NCBI GenBank assembly: GCA_944548615.1
Contig: OX155960.1
Span: forward strand, 12,844,103 to 12,908,102
DNA length: 64,000 nt
Direction: 5' to 3'
Source of the DNA: Micropterix aruncella
Taxonomy: Eukaryota; Arthropoda; Insecta; Lepidoptera; Micropterigidae
The translations under genes and the position numbers were made by a program. The notes under the pieces are model-generated. The model was not told the origin of the DNA and made no database searches. It saw nothing but the letters and a program-made list of their open reading frames with translations. Of this stretch, positions 33,608-45,619 are shown piece by piece (position 1 is the first letter of the stretch; each line of letters opens with the position of its first letter).

Positions 33608-33730
33608 TTTGTTATTTTTCCTGACAAAACCGTGGCACTCCGATAAGACTCAGGAAAAGAGTGCCTAGCAAGGTGGGCTCGGTTTCACTTTACTTGGCAT
33701 ATTAAGAAACAAACGTTTACATTTAATTTA
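33608..33730 (+). repeat. Dispersed repeat Q, copy 1
   Basis: ccgtggcactccgataagac, gtgcctagcaaggtgggctc and 'ggtttcactttacttggca' are found reversed at 49375-49490. Confidence 0.7.
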
Positions 33731-34773
33731 TGCGCTATTTAACCAGGGCCCAACAAATGAATGCCTAAATTAAAAGTAAAAAACGATAATTTCTGGGTTG
33801 TAATTACATATTTCTTTTGTACTCTTGCATTTGAATGTATATGTAACCAATAAATGAATAAGTAAATTGAATAAATCCCATAAATAAAACAGCCCGACCA
33901 GGTGTTATTTAAATCATAACTAAAAAAACATCAAGCGAATGTTTACTTCGGTTCATAAACAGCTATGGAATTAGCTAATAATAATCCAGCGGCGTGTGAT
34001 CCCTAAAATGAGAGACCCTATTATACCGCTAAGACAGTGGGTAGATCGTAAATAATAAGCGAAATTAGGCCTCTCGCACCCCAAACTACGCCTAAGAGTT
34101 GCTCTAACTTAGTCAACCTGTACATGTTCAAGTTGTGTGATTAGCACCATTTAAGTTTTGCATATTTTAGTAGTGCTCCTGGGAGGTATCTTCTGTAGGT
34201 ATATTCATTAGGACGGCTTAACTGCGACGGCCGACTCATAAATCGGATCGGAATACTAGAAATACTACAATACTGACGTACCTGAGCAATGATCCTCCTG
34301 GCAATGGCAATATCATTCCTGATATTCAATGGAATTCAACTCTAACGTCTTTTTCTCAAGAACACTTTGGATTTATAGGGCGAAAATCATAAGAAACTTA
34401 AAGGATCTCTAGAAACTTGCAGAAATAAAAAGTCAAGGCAATTTAAGTTTAAATTACGGAACTCTTACTTCAACTTGAGAGAAATAAAGATGAAAAGTTA
34501 AGAAGTTATATTTTAAAACCAAATGTCTTTATATTATTATTATCATACATTGTAATAAACATTATTATTTTATTTATTTGTCTATTTGTTAGACAGACTA
34601 CGTATTATGACAATTTATAATAATTAAATTACTAGGATGTTTGTACCAATATTATTTAAAATAATTGTAAGATTAATTTTATCAGATGCCAACTACCTGT
34701 TCAATTAATCCAATGGCTACCCTCAACACAACATTATTTTTAGAACCATGTGGCAACTTAGACTAGTAGCATT
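33731..34773. other. No recognised feature
   Basis: AT-rich to mixed sequence. The minus frame 34141-34329 has no recognisable motif. Confidence 0.45.
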
Positions 34774-36200
34774 GAGTTCGTAGATAATTGCACGTTTGGG
34801 GGGTTTAAACAGTATAACTGCGTCACTAATACATATGGCCGGATGCTGGATTTAGTCCTATCTAACACAGACGTGACAGTGTCACGTTCACTCGAACATC
34901 TTGTCGATGAAGATGCCCATTATCCGACTTTAGACATTGTTATTTACAACATCACAGAGACATCACCGATAAGTGAAGCCTCCAGACGCATAATCCTCTA
35001 CTCAAGAGCAAATTACGAAGAAATCAACTCTGCCCTTATAGCCGTTGATTGGAAAGTGCTGCTATCCGTCGATGATGTGAACATATCCGTGCGCACTTTT
35101 TACGAAACGATCCATAAATTAATTGATATTTTCATCCCTTATCGCTTTTCCACACGTACAAAATACCCATATTGGTTCTCACCGGCGCTCATTCACATTA
35201 TAAAGGAAAAGGCAAAATACCATCGGAAGTGGAAAATCTTCAATAATCCACTAGATAGGGATACCTTTGTCTTACTCCGCGCCAGACAAAAGACAGTCCA
35301 AAAATACTAACCTATCGCCGGCATATTGCACGCTGCGAAAACAGCATACACAAGGATCCAAAGAAATTCTGGTCGTATCTAAAGAGTGTGCGTAAAAATC
35401 AACCCATTCCTAGTTGCATGAACTTAAACGGTGACACAATAACAGACGAACGGGAAATCTGCGAAGGTTTTTCGTGCCATTTCAATTCCATATATATATC
35501 TCAGAACTCAACAATTATAATTGATGGGTCTGGATGTTACTCCGCGATACCTCCTACAACAATTAGCCACACACCTTGGGATATTAGTTCAATTCATTTC
35601 ACTACTGAACTTGTTATAAAATACAGACAAGCTCTTAACTGTAATAAAGGCACGGGTAGTGATATGATACCTGCAGTATTCATCAAAAAATGCTCAAATT
35701 CCCTATCCTATCCAATTGCGGAGTTATTCTCTATGTCTATCCGAAGCGGTATTTTTCCTGAAAGATGGAAAGAAGCGCTTGTGGTTCCAGTTCACAAGAA
35801 GGGGTCTCGGTCTTCTATCGAGAACTACAGGTCCATTTCTATTCTCCCTGTGCTCAGTAAGCTCTTCGAGGAGATTGTATACGACCAGGTATATCCCGTC
35901 ATCGCAGGAAGTCTCCTTAATCAACAGCACGGTTTTCTGCAGCGACGTTCAGTGCTGACCAACTTGGGTGAATTCACTGAGTACCTAGCCGTTAACATGG
36001 ATAAAAGAGTGCAGGTTGACGTGGTGTACACTGATTTTACAAAGGCGTTTGACCGCGTCAATCATTGTATACTTGTCCGGAAACTCGAGTCTCTAGGCAT
36101 TCACGGAGGTTGGCCTAAGGTGGTTTGCTTCCTACGTTCGCAATCGTAGTCAGGCTGTTGTCGTGAGCGGACATGGTTCTAACTTCACTTCTGTCCCATC
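34774..36200 (+). pseudogene. Jockey-like LINE ORF2, 5' part
   Basis: Encodes the end of the endonuclease (TYGRMLDLVLSNTDV, DEDAHYPTLDI), the linker (YWFSPALIHIIKEKAKYHRK), and the reverse-transcriptase fingers and palm (GTGSDMIPAVFIKK, FPERWKEALVVPVHKKGSRS, ENYRSISILPVLSKLFEEIV, DFTKAFDRVNH). Frameshifts occur near 35310 and 36120, and the frame then reaches VPSGVPQ at about 36213, where element A interrupts it. The N-terminal endonuclease half and ORF1 are missing (5' truncation). Confidence 0.88.
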
Positions 36201-36895
36201 TGGTGTACCCCAAGGGGAGCTAATGGGCCCTTGCTGAGTTGGCCACGAAGACCCATTCTGTTTCAGGGTCGGTCACACTCACGGGTCAACACCCATCCGA
36301 TGGCCTCCACGCATGGGGAGCGGAGCCTGGGTAGGACACTGGGTCAACCAGTCTCCCCTGGGAATCAATCCTCTGGCGCTCCTGGACGGTCTGCGCACCG
36401 AGCGGCGCAAGCCAATCGATTGTGCTCTCCGACTAACAATCGGGGGAGTCTGGGAACTGTATTGTTTCCTATAGAGCGGGGGTAGTTGTCTACCTTACGG
36501 CGACTGCTCTTGAAATGACCATTGGCCATCCGATCCCGGTTCAGAGTCGGGCAAAGGACGCCTTGGTCCGCTATAGATTCGGTTCACTCCGTTTCTCCGC
36601 TTCGTAAGGGAGAGGACCGCGCAAGCGACCTCGAACTCGGAACCAATCGAGAGACCGGAGAAATCTGGTCAAAATTGGTAGTTAGGGCGCGAGTGCCGCC
36701 CGCCAGGTAACATACCTGGCTACTCGCGGTAAGGCGTTGGACTCTAACGGGTTGTGGCGTAGCTTGACGGTGGATTGTTATGTCCCAAGTCTTCTACGCT
36801 CACTGCACGGTCGATAGAACGAACAATCGTTAAAACGTCCTGCGGTGACGGGTTCGCCCGTTGTGGTTGACAACTCAATATGGTGTACCCCAAGG
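36201..36895 (+). mobile_element. Element A copy with 15-bp target duplication, inside LINE ORF2
   Basis: tggtgtaccccaagg occurs at 36201-36215 and again at 36881-36895, in the GVPQG codons of the host LINE. Between them lies the 665-bp element, 36216-36880: ggagctaatgggccc... to gacgggttcgcccgttgtgg, ttgacaactcaata. This copy defines both ends of element A exactly and shows it moved after the LINE did. Open frames inside are incidental. Confidence 0.92.
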
Positions 36896-37827
36896 ATCGC
36901 AACTCGGTCCACTGCTCTTTAACGCATATATAGGCGATATTGGTAGGTGTTTCCACTGGTCCGAGTGCATTCTCTTCGCAGATAACATGAAAGTATACTC
37001 GTCCATTAGAAGTACTGAAAACTGCGACAACATGCATTCGGATTTAAATCGACTCTCGGCTTATTGCATCACTAATGGCATTGATATAAATGCTTCAAAG
37101 TGTCACAAAATCACATTAACGAGGAACATAAATAAAATCAGTTGGGATTATTATATCAATACCGTTGGCGATACCATACCAGAAAGCACTTGCGTTCGCG
37201 ACCTTGGTGTATACCTTGACAGCAAACTTCTAGGCGATAGTCACTGTCGACAAGCATCAGAATATGTCTTACAGAATGCTAGGGTTTGTGTTAAGAATGA
37301 CTAAGCCCTTCTCAAGCACCAAGGCCGCACTGACACTATACAACAGCTATGTCCGCAGCATTCTTGAATTCGCGTCTCTCATTTGGTCTCCGCAATATAG
37401 CGTGCACAAAGCCCAACTGGAGGGGATTCAAAGACGTTTCGTCCGGTGCATAGCCCGACGCAAACATCTCGCATGTGACTCTTACCGTGATAGGCTACAG
37501 CATTTTAATATGCTGTCGCTTGAGGATCGGCGAACTGCTGCGGATATAACTGTGCTACATGACATCGTCAATGGGACGCTGGATAGCCCATACATAGTTT
37601 CGAGCATCGCTCTGAAGGTGCCGCAACGTAAAACCCGATCTATACGGTTATTCGAGCCCCCGATACGACATTCTAACTACACGCGCAATTCAATGCTTAA
37701 CCGATTCCCACGTAAGTATAATGATAAATTCACAGGGCTTGACATTTATAGTAGAAATAAAATTAGCTTCAAATCGGCAGTACGAACCGCCCTTGAAGCT
37801 GCAGCAACAACTGGCAGTAATTATTGA
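36881..37827 (+). pseudogene. Jockey-like LINE ORF2, 3' part
   Basis: Continues from GVPQG with SQLGPLLFNAYIGDI, the active-site motif as FADNMKVYSSI (FADD changed to FADN), the thumb (VRDLGVYLDSKLLGD), a frameshift near 37270, and the C-terminal region (SYVRSILEFASLIWSPQYSV, IQRRFVRCIARR) to a stop at 37825. The loss of the second catalytic Asp would abolish polymerase activity even without the frameshifts. Confidence 0.88.
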
Positions 37828-38170
37828 TTTGTAATATGTATGTATACATATAATATAACTTATATATGTATTCCCATTTACTTATTTTGAATTTATGTTG
37901 TATAAGTATGATTTATATGTTTGCGGTTAACTCTACAACTTTTGCGGTCATTTGATTATTTAATATTTACGGATGTATTGTATTTTTTTTTATTCATAAA
38001 TAGTTGTTTAGTTTGTAATAGTGGTTTTGTTTAGTTTGTAAAATATTTTTCAAATAATTTCGAACGGCGTAAGATTTAATCGGCATAAGAACATGTTTTT
38101 TTAAAGAAATATGTATCTAATTATAAACTCATGCTGTTACTTACCTAAATAAATAAAATAAAATAAAACA
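37828..38170 (+). mobile_element. 3' UTR and tail of the Jockey-like LINE
   Basis: AT-rich, ending in 'cctaaataaataaaataaaa' as the A-rich tail. Confidence 0.6.
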
Positions 38171-38796
38171 AATAATTTTTAATCTTTTAAAATATTTTAT
38201 TTTGATTTTATAAGTGCGCGTATACAACAAACCATCGCCACACGTTGAGTCTATCTTATTACGGACTCTGGCCTAGTTACGCAGATTCTGCAATGAAAAC
38301 CCATTAAGATGTATTTTTTAGTATTAATCAGTATTCAGTATTAATCAGTATTAATATAATCAGTATTAATATGAATTGCAGGAAAAAACAAAAACAGTCT
38401 TTGCCACAAGGGTGCGAGACCACTTTACTTTGATAGAGCTTAACCTCTTACGGGCCGTGTAAGCTATGGGGAACAGCCGGCCAGAAGGCGGCAATAATGG
38501 GATTTGGATTTTAATACGCTTTGCTGAGTAGTTATACTGGCAGTATAACCTGTGCTATTATTCCGTATCGGCTGTTTTTCAATAACATTAGTATTAAGAT
38601 AACAAAGTGGCGTGGCGGTGGCGTAACTATATATTTATTTATTTTTATTTATTAATTTACAATAACTTTATATATGTCATATACTCACCATTAACGTACT
38701 ATGGTTGAGTTGGGAGAGATTGAGCACATCCTATGGTGAAAGCGAGAGCACATCCTATGAGCACATATGTATGTATGTAGATATCAATATTCTGAC
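38171..38796. other. No recognised feature
   Basis: A short 'agtattaatcagtattaat' tandem at about 38324-38365. Nothing else. Confidence 0.45.
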
Positions 38797-39200
38797 GGTT
38801 TATTGTCAGTATGTATTCGATAACATAATGTATGTTCGTAAAAACTTGCACAGGTTCCGTAGGTTGGGTGACATTCACAATAGGAACACCAGGTTCAAAA
38901 ATAAACTAGCCATTACGGGCTCTAGGTTAGCAAAAGTGAGTAAATCTTTCATTGGAGACGGTGTTCGCTTTTATAACACTTTGCCTGAGGAGCTAACCCT
39001 TTTACCAGACACTAAATTTAGAAAAATTGTTAAAGATATGTACTTTGTGCTCTAAAGGCTATTATAAAATTGAAGATTTTTTAAGCGATACATTGGTCTG
39101 GTCAAGTCGTTTTTATGTTACATAGCTATGAAAACCATTTGTAAAGTGTTATTATTATTATTATTATTACTATTACGTAAAGCCATTGATTATATAGTGT
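38797..39200 (+). pseudogene. LINE C-terminal fragment
   Basis: CQYVFDNIMYVRKNLHRFR, DIHNRNTRFKNKLAITGSRL, KVSKSFIGDGVRFYNTLPEE and FRKIVKDMYF match, in order, the end of the LINE at 9700-10000. A/T-rich tail follows, with (ATT)n at about 39150. Confidence 0.75.
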
Positions 39201-39294
39201 AGCAATCAATGGTAAAGCCTACAAGCAAGGCATAAATGTCTAGATACATAAGACGTTCGGAAAGTACTGTAAGTCTACTTCGAATAAAAATCTA

Positions 39295-39316
39295 TCCATC
39301 TATCTATCTATCTATT
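39295..39316. repeat. (TATC)n microsatellite
   Basis: ctatccatctatctatctat continuing to tatctatt. Possibly the tail of the preceding LINE. Confidence 0.8.
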
Positions 39317-39732
39317 GGTACGTCTACACGCTTTGACTCATTTTAATGTGAAAAAAACGATAAGATCTTTATAACATCCTGAGATGGCAGGTTTGCTCGC
39401 AGCATCGATAGTATGATCTGCGGGGTTGTCTTGTAATCGTGAGGGACTTGCATTCTGTGCAACAGGCCGTATAATAATCGACGAGAGTGATATACCAAGG
39501 TGTTCAATAAAAATCAACAATGAGTATGATGAATATAACTTTAACAGAATGTTCTTTTGTTTTTCAACATATTCACCTTTTTGGTTCCTTTTAGGTTATA
39601 TCTTAATATATCTTCTTTTTAAATATGTAATACTATTCCTAAAAAACTCTTCATTCCCATCATTAAAAAAATCCAGCACGGCGGTTACTGTCTCGTCATC
39701 ATCTTCGAATGTTGGTGCTCTCAGACGTTCTT

Positions 39733-40063
39733 TTAACCCTTCCTATTTGAGTTAACCATTTTTGGTTAGACGCTTACAAATGCTAAAATTGTATCTAACC
39801 AATATTGGTTAGGGCGCTCCGCGCTGCGTAAAATGCCAACTTTTTAAATATTTATTCATTATTATCTTAATTGTTTGACGAGATAAGGTTATAATATTAT
39901 AAATTTCAAATTTCAATGCGATCATTTTACAGTTATTCTTTTTACGATCCGTATAGTAGTTTGAAAGTTATCGTCGTTTTTCTCAAGGACATCGACTTCA
40001 CGCGCAAAACTGTCCCGGGCAGAAGTGACGACTAAATTTTTACCCCGCGATAGGAGGGGTTAA
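39733..40063. mobile_element. piggyBac-type MITE
   Basis: TTAA (39733-39736 and 40060-40063) flanks 323 bp that begin CCCTTCCTATTTGAG and end ATAGGAGGGG, i.e. CCCYTCCTAT inverted ends. TTAA plus CCCTT ends is the piggyBac signature. The interior (gatcattttacagttattct, tatcgtcgtttttctcaagg) is shared with 42921-43080. Confidence 0.75.
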
Positions 40064-40320
40064 TATCCGAAATATATAGAAATTACTAAAAAGGGGAAAG
40101 GTCCAGTAAGTATGAAGGATGTTTCAGTACTTTAAAGGCAGCCGTCGCAACTCTGAACATATGTTCTGAGGCGTTATCTTGGTAAAACAAAACAATTCTA
40201 GAAAGTATGTCTCTTCGTTTTTCATGTATATTATTTCGCTGTTTTTATTTATTTAGTATATACAGCCCCCGTTATAGTAGCTCATATTCAAGGTTTTTAT
40301 TCATGACGACCCATTGACTG
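40064..40320. other. No recognised feature
   Basis: AT-rich spacer. Confidence 0.4.
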
Positions 40321-40461
40321 AAATATTCTGAGTAAAAGTATTGTTTCATCGTGCTGATTCATAGCTGCACGAGTCAAAATAATAGCTGAATTGTGTCAGT
40401 GGATTTTACTGGAAATCGATGCATTTGTTGATCGCATGTAGTGGACTTAAGGTCCGTTACA
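40321..40461 (-). mobile_element. LTR fragment, 5' end only
   Basis: The minus strand starts tgtaacggaccttaagtcc and matches the first 140 bp of the LTR at 16541. Confidence 0.75.
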
Positions 40462-41296
40462 CTATAAAAGCATAAATATTAATTCGACAATAGCGTTGAC
40501 TAAAGTCGGCTTTACACGGAAGACAAATAAAATTTTTAAAAATCTGCTTACATTTTGAATAGGTAACGTACCATTACCTCACATACAAAAATAAAATACA
40601 ATTGGCGGTTAACCACCAAACCCAAATTTTATTAAAGGTAATTTAATTTTTTTTTAAATAGCTGAGAAGACTTTTTAGACTGCAGTCCATTACGATAAGG
40701 CTTATATATAATTCCGGCACTGCTGAATAATTGTTTTCTAGGAACACTTGCCGGCGGATATGACAGCCTGCGCATGCGGCTAGAGCTAAGCTCCGCCCTA
40801 CAAGGTCATGTCAAGAGCAGAATATCAGCAAACAATAAAATCAGCATTGATAATTGCGGGTGTTGGTGCTGATACTGATATTGAAACCAATGCTGATAAT
40901 CCGCTGATGCTGATACTGATCTTCGCAACAACCCTGATTAAACTCACCAGGGTATCAACTAGATGTAGGTTAACAAATTCTTACCTTCTTCATGAAGGAC
41001 ATCACATTGGTCGGAATCATCGTGGCTTCGGTCTTCTTTTTTCTTCTAGCTATATGTAATCAGACGGTCTTCTTTCATTTCTGCGTTGTGCCTTATCGTG
41101 GTTTGTCGATGCGGAATGATCCGCATAGGCTGCGTCGCCACCCGTTACTCTTAGCGGTATAATCCCACTTGTGGTAGGTCGAAATCATCCCTATTTCGTA
41201 TTACATTCACTATGTATTATAATACCTCGAGTTGATTTAGTTTAGTGGCACGTGTCTATCTGGCGACTACATCTTAGTCGGTGTCAGTCAATTCAC
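40462..41296. other. No recognised feature
   Basis: The plus frame 40808-41059 has tandem 'gctgatactgat' motifs and no recognisable domain. Confidence 0.4.
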
Positions 41297-41359
41297 TTCT
41301 TTTTCTTTAGTGTACTTTAGTTCTTGCGGTCGTCTCGACGTGCTCTGCGTCACCGACAT
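41297..41359 (-). CDS. Possible small exon (weak)
   Basis: On the minus strand a strong acceptor, ctttttttttcag, is followed by ATG TCG GTG ACG CAG and an open frame MSVTQSTSRRPQELKYTKEK(E), then gtgaat as a poor donor. The phase (0) would fit the Rim exon at 22819, and the position upstream on the same strand is right. I have no protein match to support it. Confidence 0.2.
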
Positions 41360-41659
41360 CTGAAAAAAAAGAAAATTATATTATTTCCGAGTCAAGTAAT
41401 TACATGTCAAATATCGTGATAAACATTGACATTAGTCGGCAAGGTCGGTCGGATCATTGCCACATGGCAAGGAAAAAATCAAGAAATTAGGAGATTCTTA
41501 TATTAGGACAGAGAAAACTTAAGAAGAAAGGGGTAGTACATAATAGTCAAATATTTCCATGGCGGAGAGAGGAAAAAGATATTTAGCTCGGGTTCTTTAA
41601 ACAGGTTCTCCATTCAGAATAACTACAGGCAGCATTACTTCATGGAATTCAACATGTCT

Positions 41660-41782
41660 TGCAAATTACAATAATAAATTCTCAGAGCATGACATTTATA
41701 GCAGTAACAAAATTAGTTTCAAATTATTATTGCGATCCGTCCTTGAAGCAGCAGTAACAGCTGCAACTGTAGCTATTTGACG
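41660..41782 (+). pseudogene. LINE 3' scrap (Jockey-like family)
   Basis: DIYSSNKISFKLL and VLEAAVTAAT parallel the last codons of the LINE ending at 37827 (LDIYSRNKISFKSAVRTALE). Confidence 0.7.
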
Positions 41783-41804
41783 TATAATACGTATGTGTGA
41801 CTAT

Positions 41805-42331
41805 ACACTTTTTAACGATCTGGCTAAAGCCACCACAGAATGTTTGTGGTCTGGGAGCTCAAAAAATTGGGAACGCCAACAAAATCACCTTAATATGGAT
41901 ACCGGGCTATCAAGGCACACCCGGTAACGAAAAGGCCGACAGACCGGCAAAACTGGCACACTGGATTGCCCGGTGGAGACAGTTGTTGGGATGCCCTTCG
42001 CTGTAAGTAAGAAAATCATCAGGGACTGCTTGGAGTAGGAACATCAGGCGTCCTGGAAACAGAGAGAAGGATGACTCCAGGCAAAAGCATAATGGAGCAA
42101 CTACTTCCAAAGAAAACCAAATCCCTACTTGACATGAGTAAAAAGAACCTTAGAACCACTATCGGTCTCCTCACCGGACACACGACCATTGGAGCACATC
42201 TATTCAACCGTGCATTGCCTTCTGAGATACAGAAGGCAGTGAACTGTGGCTTGACCGAGAGCAAGGTTATGGTGAATAACACCATGGCTGAGCGGTGCGC
42301 GCTCTCCGACCTTTATCTCAAAAATAGTTGA
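41805..42331 (+). pseudogene. LINE RNase H domain and C-terminus
   Basis: IGNANKITLIWIPGYQGTPG then NEKADRPAKLA is the RNase H motif with the (W)xPGHxGxxGNExAD core (His replaced by Tyr). Downstream, after frameshifts, come SKKIIRDCLE, EHQASWKQREG, QLLPKKTKSLLDMSKKNLRT and IGLLTGHTTIGAHLF, the 'LTGH' tail typical of I/R1-type LINEs. It is a decayed 3' fragment. Confidence 0.75.
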
Positions 42332-42600
42332 GCGCATCAAAAAATATTTGGAATAAAAGTTGTCGCAAATTTTATGCTTTAAAATTACTATAATATATAT
42401 TAACATCATTAGAGCTAAAAAACCCTATATAATCGCGAGAAACCAATATTTGTGACTTTTGATCTTGAATAACTTACGACGCAGACACGACATTTGAGAG
42501 AACTTTTTGAACGCCAAACTGAAGTTGTATACGAGTTTTCAGCTTATTATCCTTCTTTCAGCTAATAATAATTGACTGCTTTAAATGTTGTCTCTTTTTT
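42332..42600. other. No recognised feature
   Basis: AT-rich. Confidence 0.4.
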
Positions 42601-42760
42601 AGGTAAGTGTTTTATGTGACGAGGCATTTCCTCGTATTCTATAACATTCTAACTTCTCGATAAGTAAACTGTGGTCTGCTCAATCAAATACCTTCGATAA
42701 GTCACAAAAAATACTGACAGGATTAGTTGACGTATAAATACATGGCGTTTAATATATATT
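42600..42760 (-). pseudogene. LINE reverse transcriptase scrap
   Basis: The minus strand contains SIFCDLSKVFD-stop-ADHSLLI, the palm motif (DxSKAFD..DH) with a stop. Confidence 0.55.
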
Positions 42761-42839
42761 TTTTTAAGTTCAACAATCGCCATTAAAAAAGACATGTTTT
42801 CCTATATCCAAATTGACATGCAGTAATAATATAATTATC

Positions 42840-43090
42840 CCCTCCAATGTGTAACGTCCGGCTCGGGACGATCGCCTACCTACGGCAAAATGTCTAATGG
42901 GCAGTTAAAAAACATCATATTCAATGCGATCATTTTACAGTTTTTCTTTTTATGATACGTATAGTGGTTTATAACTTATGGACGTTATTCTCAAGGCCGT
43001 CGATTCACACCGATTTCATGCTCGACGGTTTCACGTCGAAACGGTACGGGCGAGTTTTTACTTCACAAATTAAAGGGCTAAATGTAGTAA
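42840..43090. repeat. Relative of the piggyBac MITE at 39737
   Basis: 'tgcgatcattttacagtttt', 'cgtatagtgg' and 'tattctcaaggccgtcga' are shared with 39905-40000. The ends are not clear. Confidence 0.5.
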
Positions 43091-43142
43091 TACAATCAAA
43101 TATTCTATTGTATGCGGTGATAGTACAGCGGCTCAACAGGGA

Positions 43143-43540
43143 GTGAAAGAAATTGGGAAAACATCATATTCCTTCTCACCCTCTAAGAGACATCTAACGA
43201 GCGAGCCTTCCCCATCCTCCCATCTCTGCTTCCTCCTCTCCCACAAACGTAGGCAGCGTCGCGCCTTTTTTAGTGCTGAATTTCAATATAGTCGTCGCAG
43301 AGAGAGAGAGTCATACAATGGAGACTCGGAATCCCTCGCGCTCAACACGAGACAGAGAGCTCCATTTCCGAGGGCCGTCCTGAGGCATTCCTGCCGCTTC
43401 TGCTCAGCAATGGAGGCATTCACTTGTCGCCGACAATCGCTCCTTGCGAATACAGAGCCGACGGCTTCGAAGCTCCTTTTATATTGCTTACGTAATCCGT
43501 TTTGCGACTTAGCCACGTTCTTGTACTGTGAATGACGCTC
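43143..43540. other. GC-richer block, open on both strands
   Basis: A plus frame of 130 codons (43143-43535) and a minus frame of 77 codons (43516-43283) overlap. A GAGAGA tract lies at about 43302. No domain, splice site or start context favours either. A dispersed repeat is more likely than a gene. Confidence 0.25.
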
Positions 43541-43639
43541 GACATCAAGCCGAGATGAAAATAATATAAAGAGAAAAACAGAGAATTATACAAAGCTTAA
43601 TGTAGTGGAAATCCGGCTCGAAGAACCAACATTTTTCAG

Positions 43640-43772
43640 ATTTTTACTTTCCCGACACTAGGAAGAGTATTGTGAACGCGCTAAAAAGTCGAGATGACGC
43701 CGAAAATATCCATTTTGACACCCCCTGAGACGATTAGGACCAATTCCAGACTGAAATCTGGCTGTGTGTCTG

Positions 43773-43835
<63 letters not shown>

Positions 43836-44100
43836 TCCTCTGCGATAGAGCTAAAACGCTTCACCCAGTTGAGCTGAAATTTGGCATGCAGGCAGGCTAC
43901 ATTTCTTCATGGTAAGAATTGGAAAGATTGTAGTTGAAATCGGCCCACCAGATGGTGCGGTATTCATACTTCAATCTCGAAATATTGGGCTTAGATACTT
44001 GAAATTCGGTACCTACACAGGTGCATTGTTAGACCGAAATCACATTGTGAAATTTTGGTTGAAGTATCTCGTATACAAGCGACGTTTTTTTAAATAAATA
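43640..44100 (+). repeat. Dispersed repeat T, copy 2, with (TG)n
   Basis: Same order of blocks as 407-775 (gaagagtattgtgaacgcgc, aaatttggcatgcaggcagg, gaaatcggcccaccagatgg). The TG-rich middle has expanded to a (TG)n array at 43776-43833. Confidence 0.75.
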
Positions 44101-44389
44101 CATCCGTATTTAAGAAAATACTGTATATTTTTTGGAAAAATTCAATTTTAATACCACGGAAATACTACAAAATATTAAAATATCTTACTTTTGCTGTCAT
44201 AGTCACTTGACATAATCACTATCGGGTGGGGGGGGGGGGAGTTGTGGGGGGAGTTGGCTGCTTTCCTGGAAAGTCCTGTGGTAACACAACTGATTTTTTC
44301 ACAACTAATGCCGTAGTTTGATGCTGCAACGCGATAAGGATGAGGAAAAACAAAGGCATATTTGGAGAGGTTATTCACGGTAAAAACTC

Positions 44390-44690
44390 AAGACCACGTT
44401 GTTATTGTGGTGTTTCAATCAACGCGCGTGGAGAATTACATGCCACATGCATGCATGCGATTTAACTTCGGTCTACGTAAATATGATCACGTGTTGGAAA
44501 ATAGGGCACAGTTAAAGTGTTTGCCAGTACGCCAAAGAATAAATGTTCATATAATATGTACTTGCTTTCCTCGATAGAGGAGATCGAGTATTTGAACATT
44601 TGTATATGTACACGCGAGTATACGATATGAACACGTAAAAGTATATTAAGCCGAGAGTGCACGATAGTATACTAACCCAATCAACACCAA
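44390..44690 (+). pseudogene. LINE C-terminal fragment, empty-site relative
   Basis: CMRFNFGLRKYDHVLENRAQ then LKCLPVRQRINVHII is the '..RYVFNLRKFDHV...LHWLPIRNRR' block of LINE C-termini. The copy at 45970-46790 is its relative, with element A inserted. Confidence 0.7.
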
Positions 44691-45169
44691 AAGTAGAAAT
44701 CCGTGTTAATCTCGAAAAAAAAATTTTGCGCCTTCACAACACCTTCCCTCTGCTGAGAAAGTAGAATTGTATATTTGGAAAGGATTTTCATGATCACAAC
44801 GTAGAGCCACGGTCAACCTTTTAACGACCACTGGGACACCGGTGACCCTTTTACCTTCGATTTTTTCCTGGAAAAACTATGAAATAAATTTTCCTAAGCA
44901 AGGCATCATTCAATAGGCCATGAATTTATCCTTAAGAAAATACCTAATTTTCAAGGGTAGATTCATCCCTTTGCCAACCAGACCACCTTGAATTCGAAAA
45001 ATCTAAACTTTTCCTGCCCCTTTTTCTTGCTACAATATTTTGGGGGTGGGTGGACTTATAGGTCAAAAAATTTAGTTGAAGTTGCGGGCAGCCTTCCTCT
45101 TGATAGTAAAAAAATAAAAGAAAATATAGCCCACTTTGACCACCCACGCGACTACCCAATCTGACGGGA

Positions 45170-45499
<330 letters not shown>

Positions 45500-45619
45500 T
45501 CAGTGGTCGTCAACGGTAAAAACCAATGACATATTCTAATTTTATTCATGACATTATTTATTTTAAAAAAACAAAACTTGTTTACATTTTTGATCAATAC
45601 ATGATAGGTTATTTTTTTG

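Noticed and set aside
43143..43535. 130-codon plus frame as a host gene
   Set aside because: Open on both strands, no domain, no splice signals; kept only as an unassigned block.
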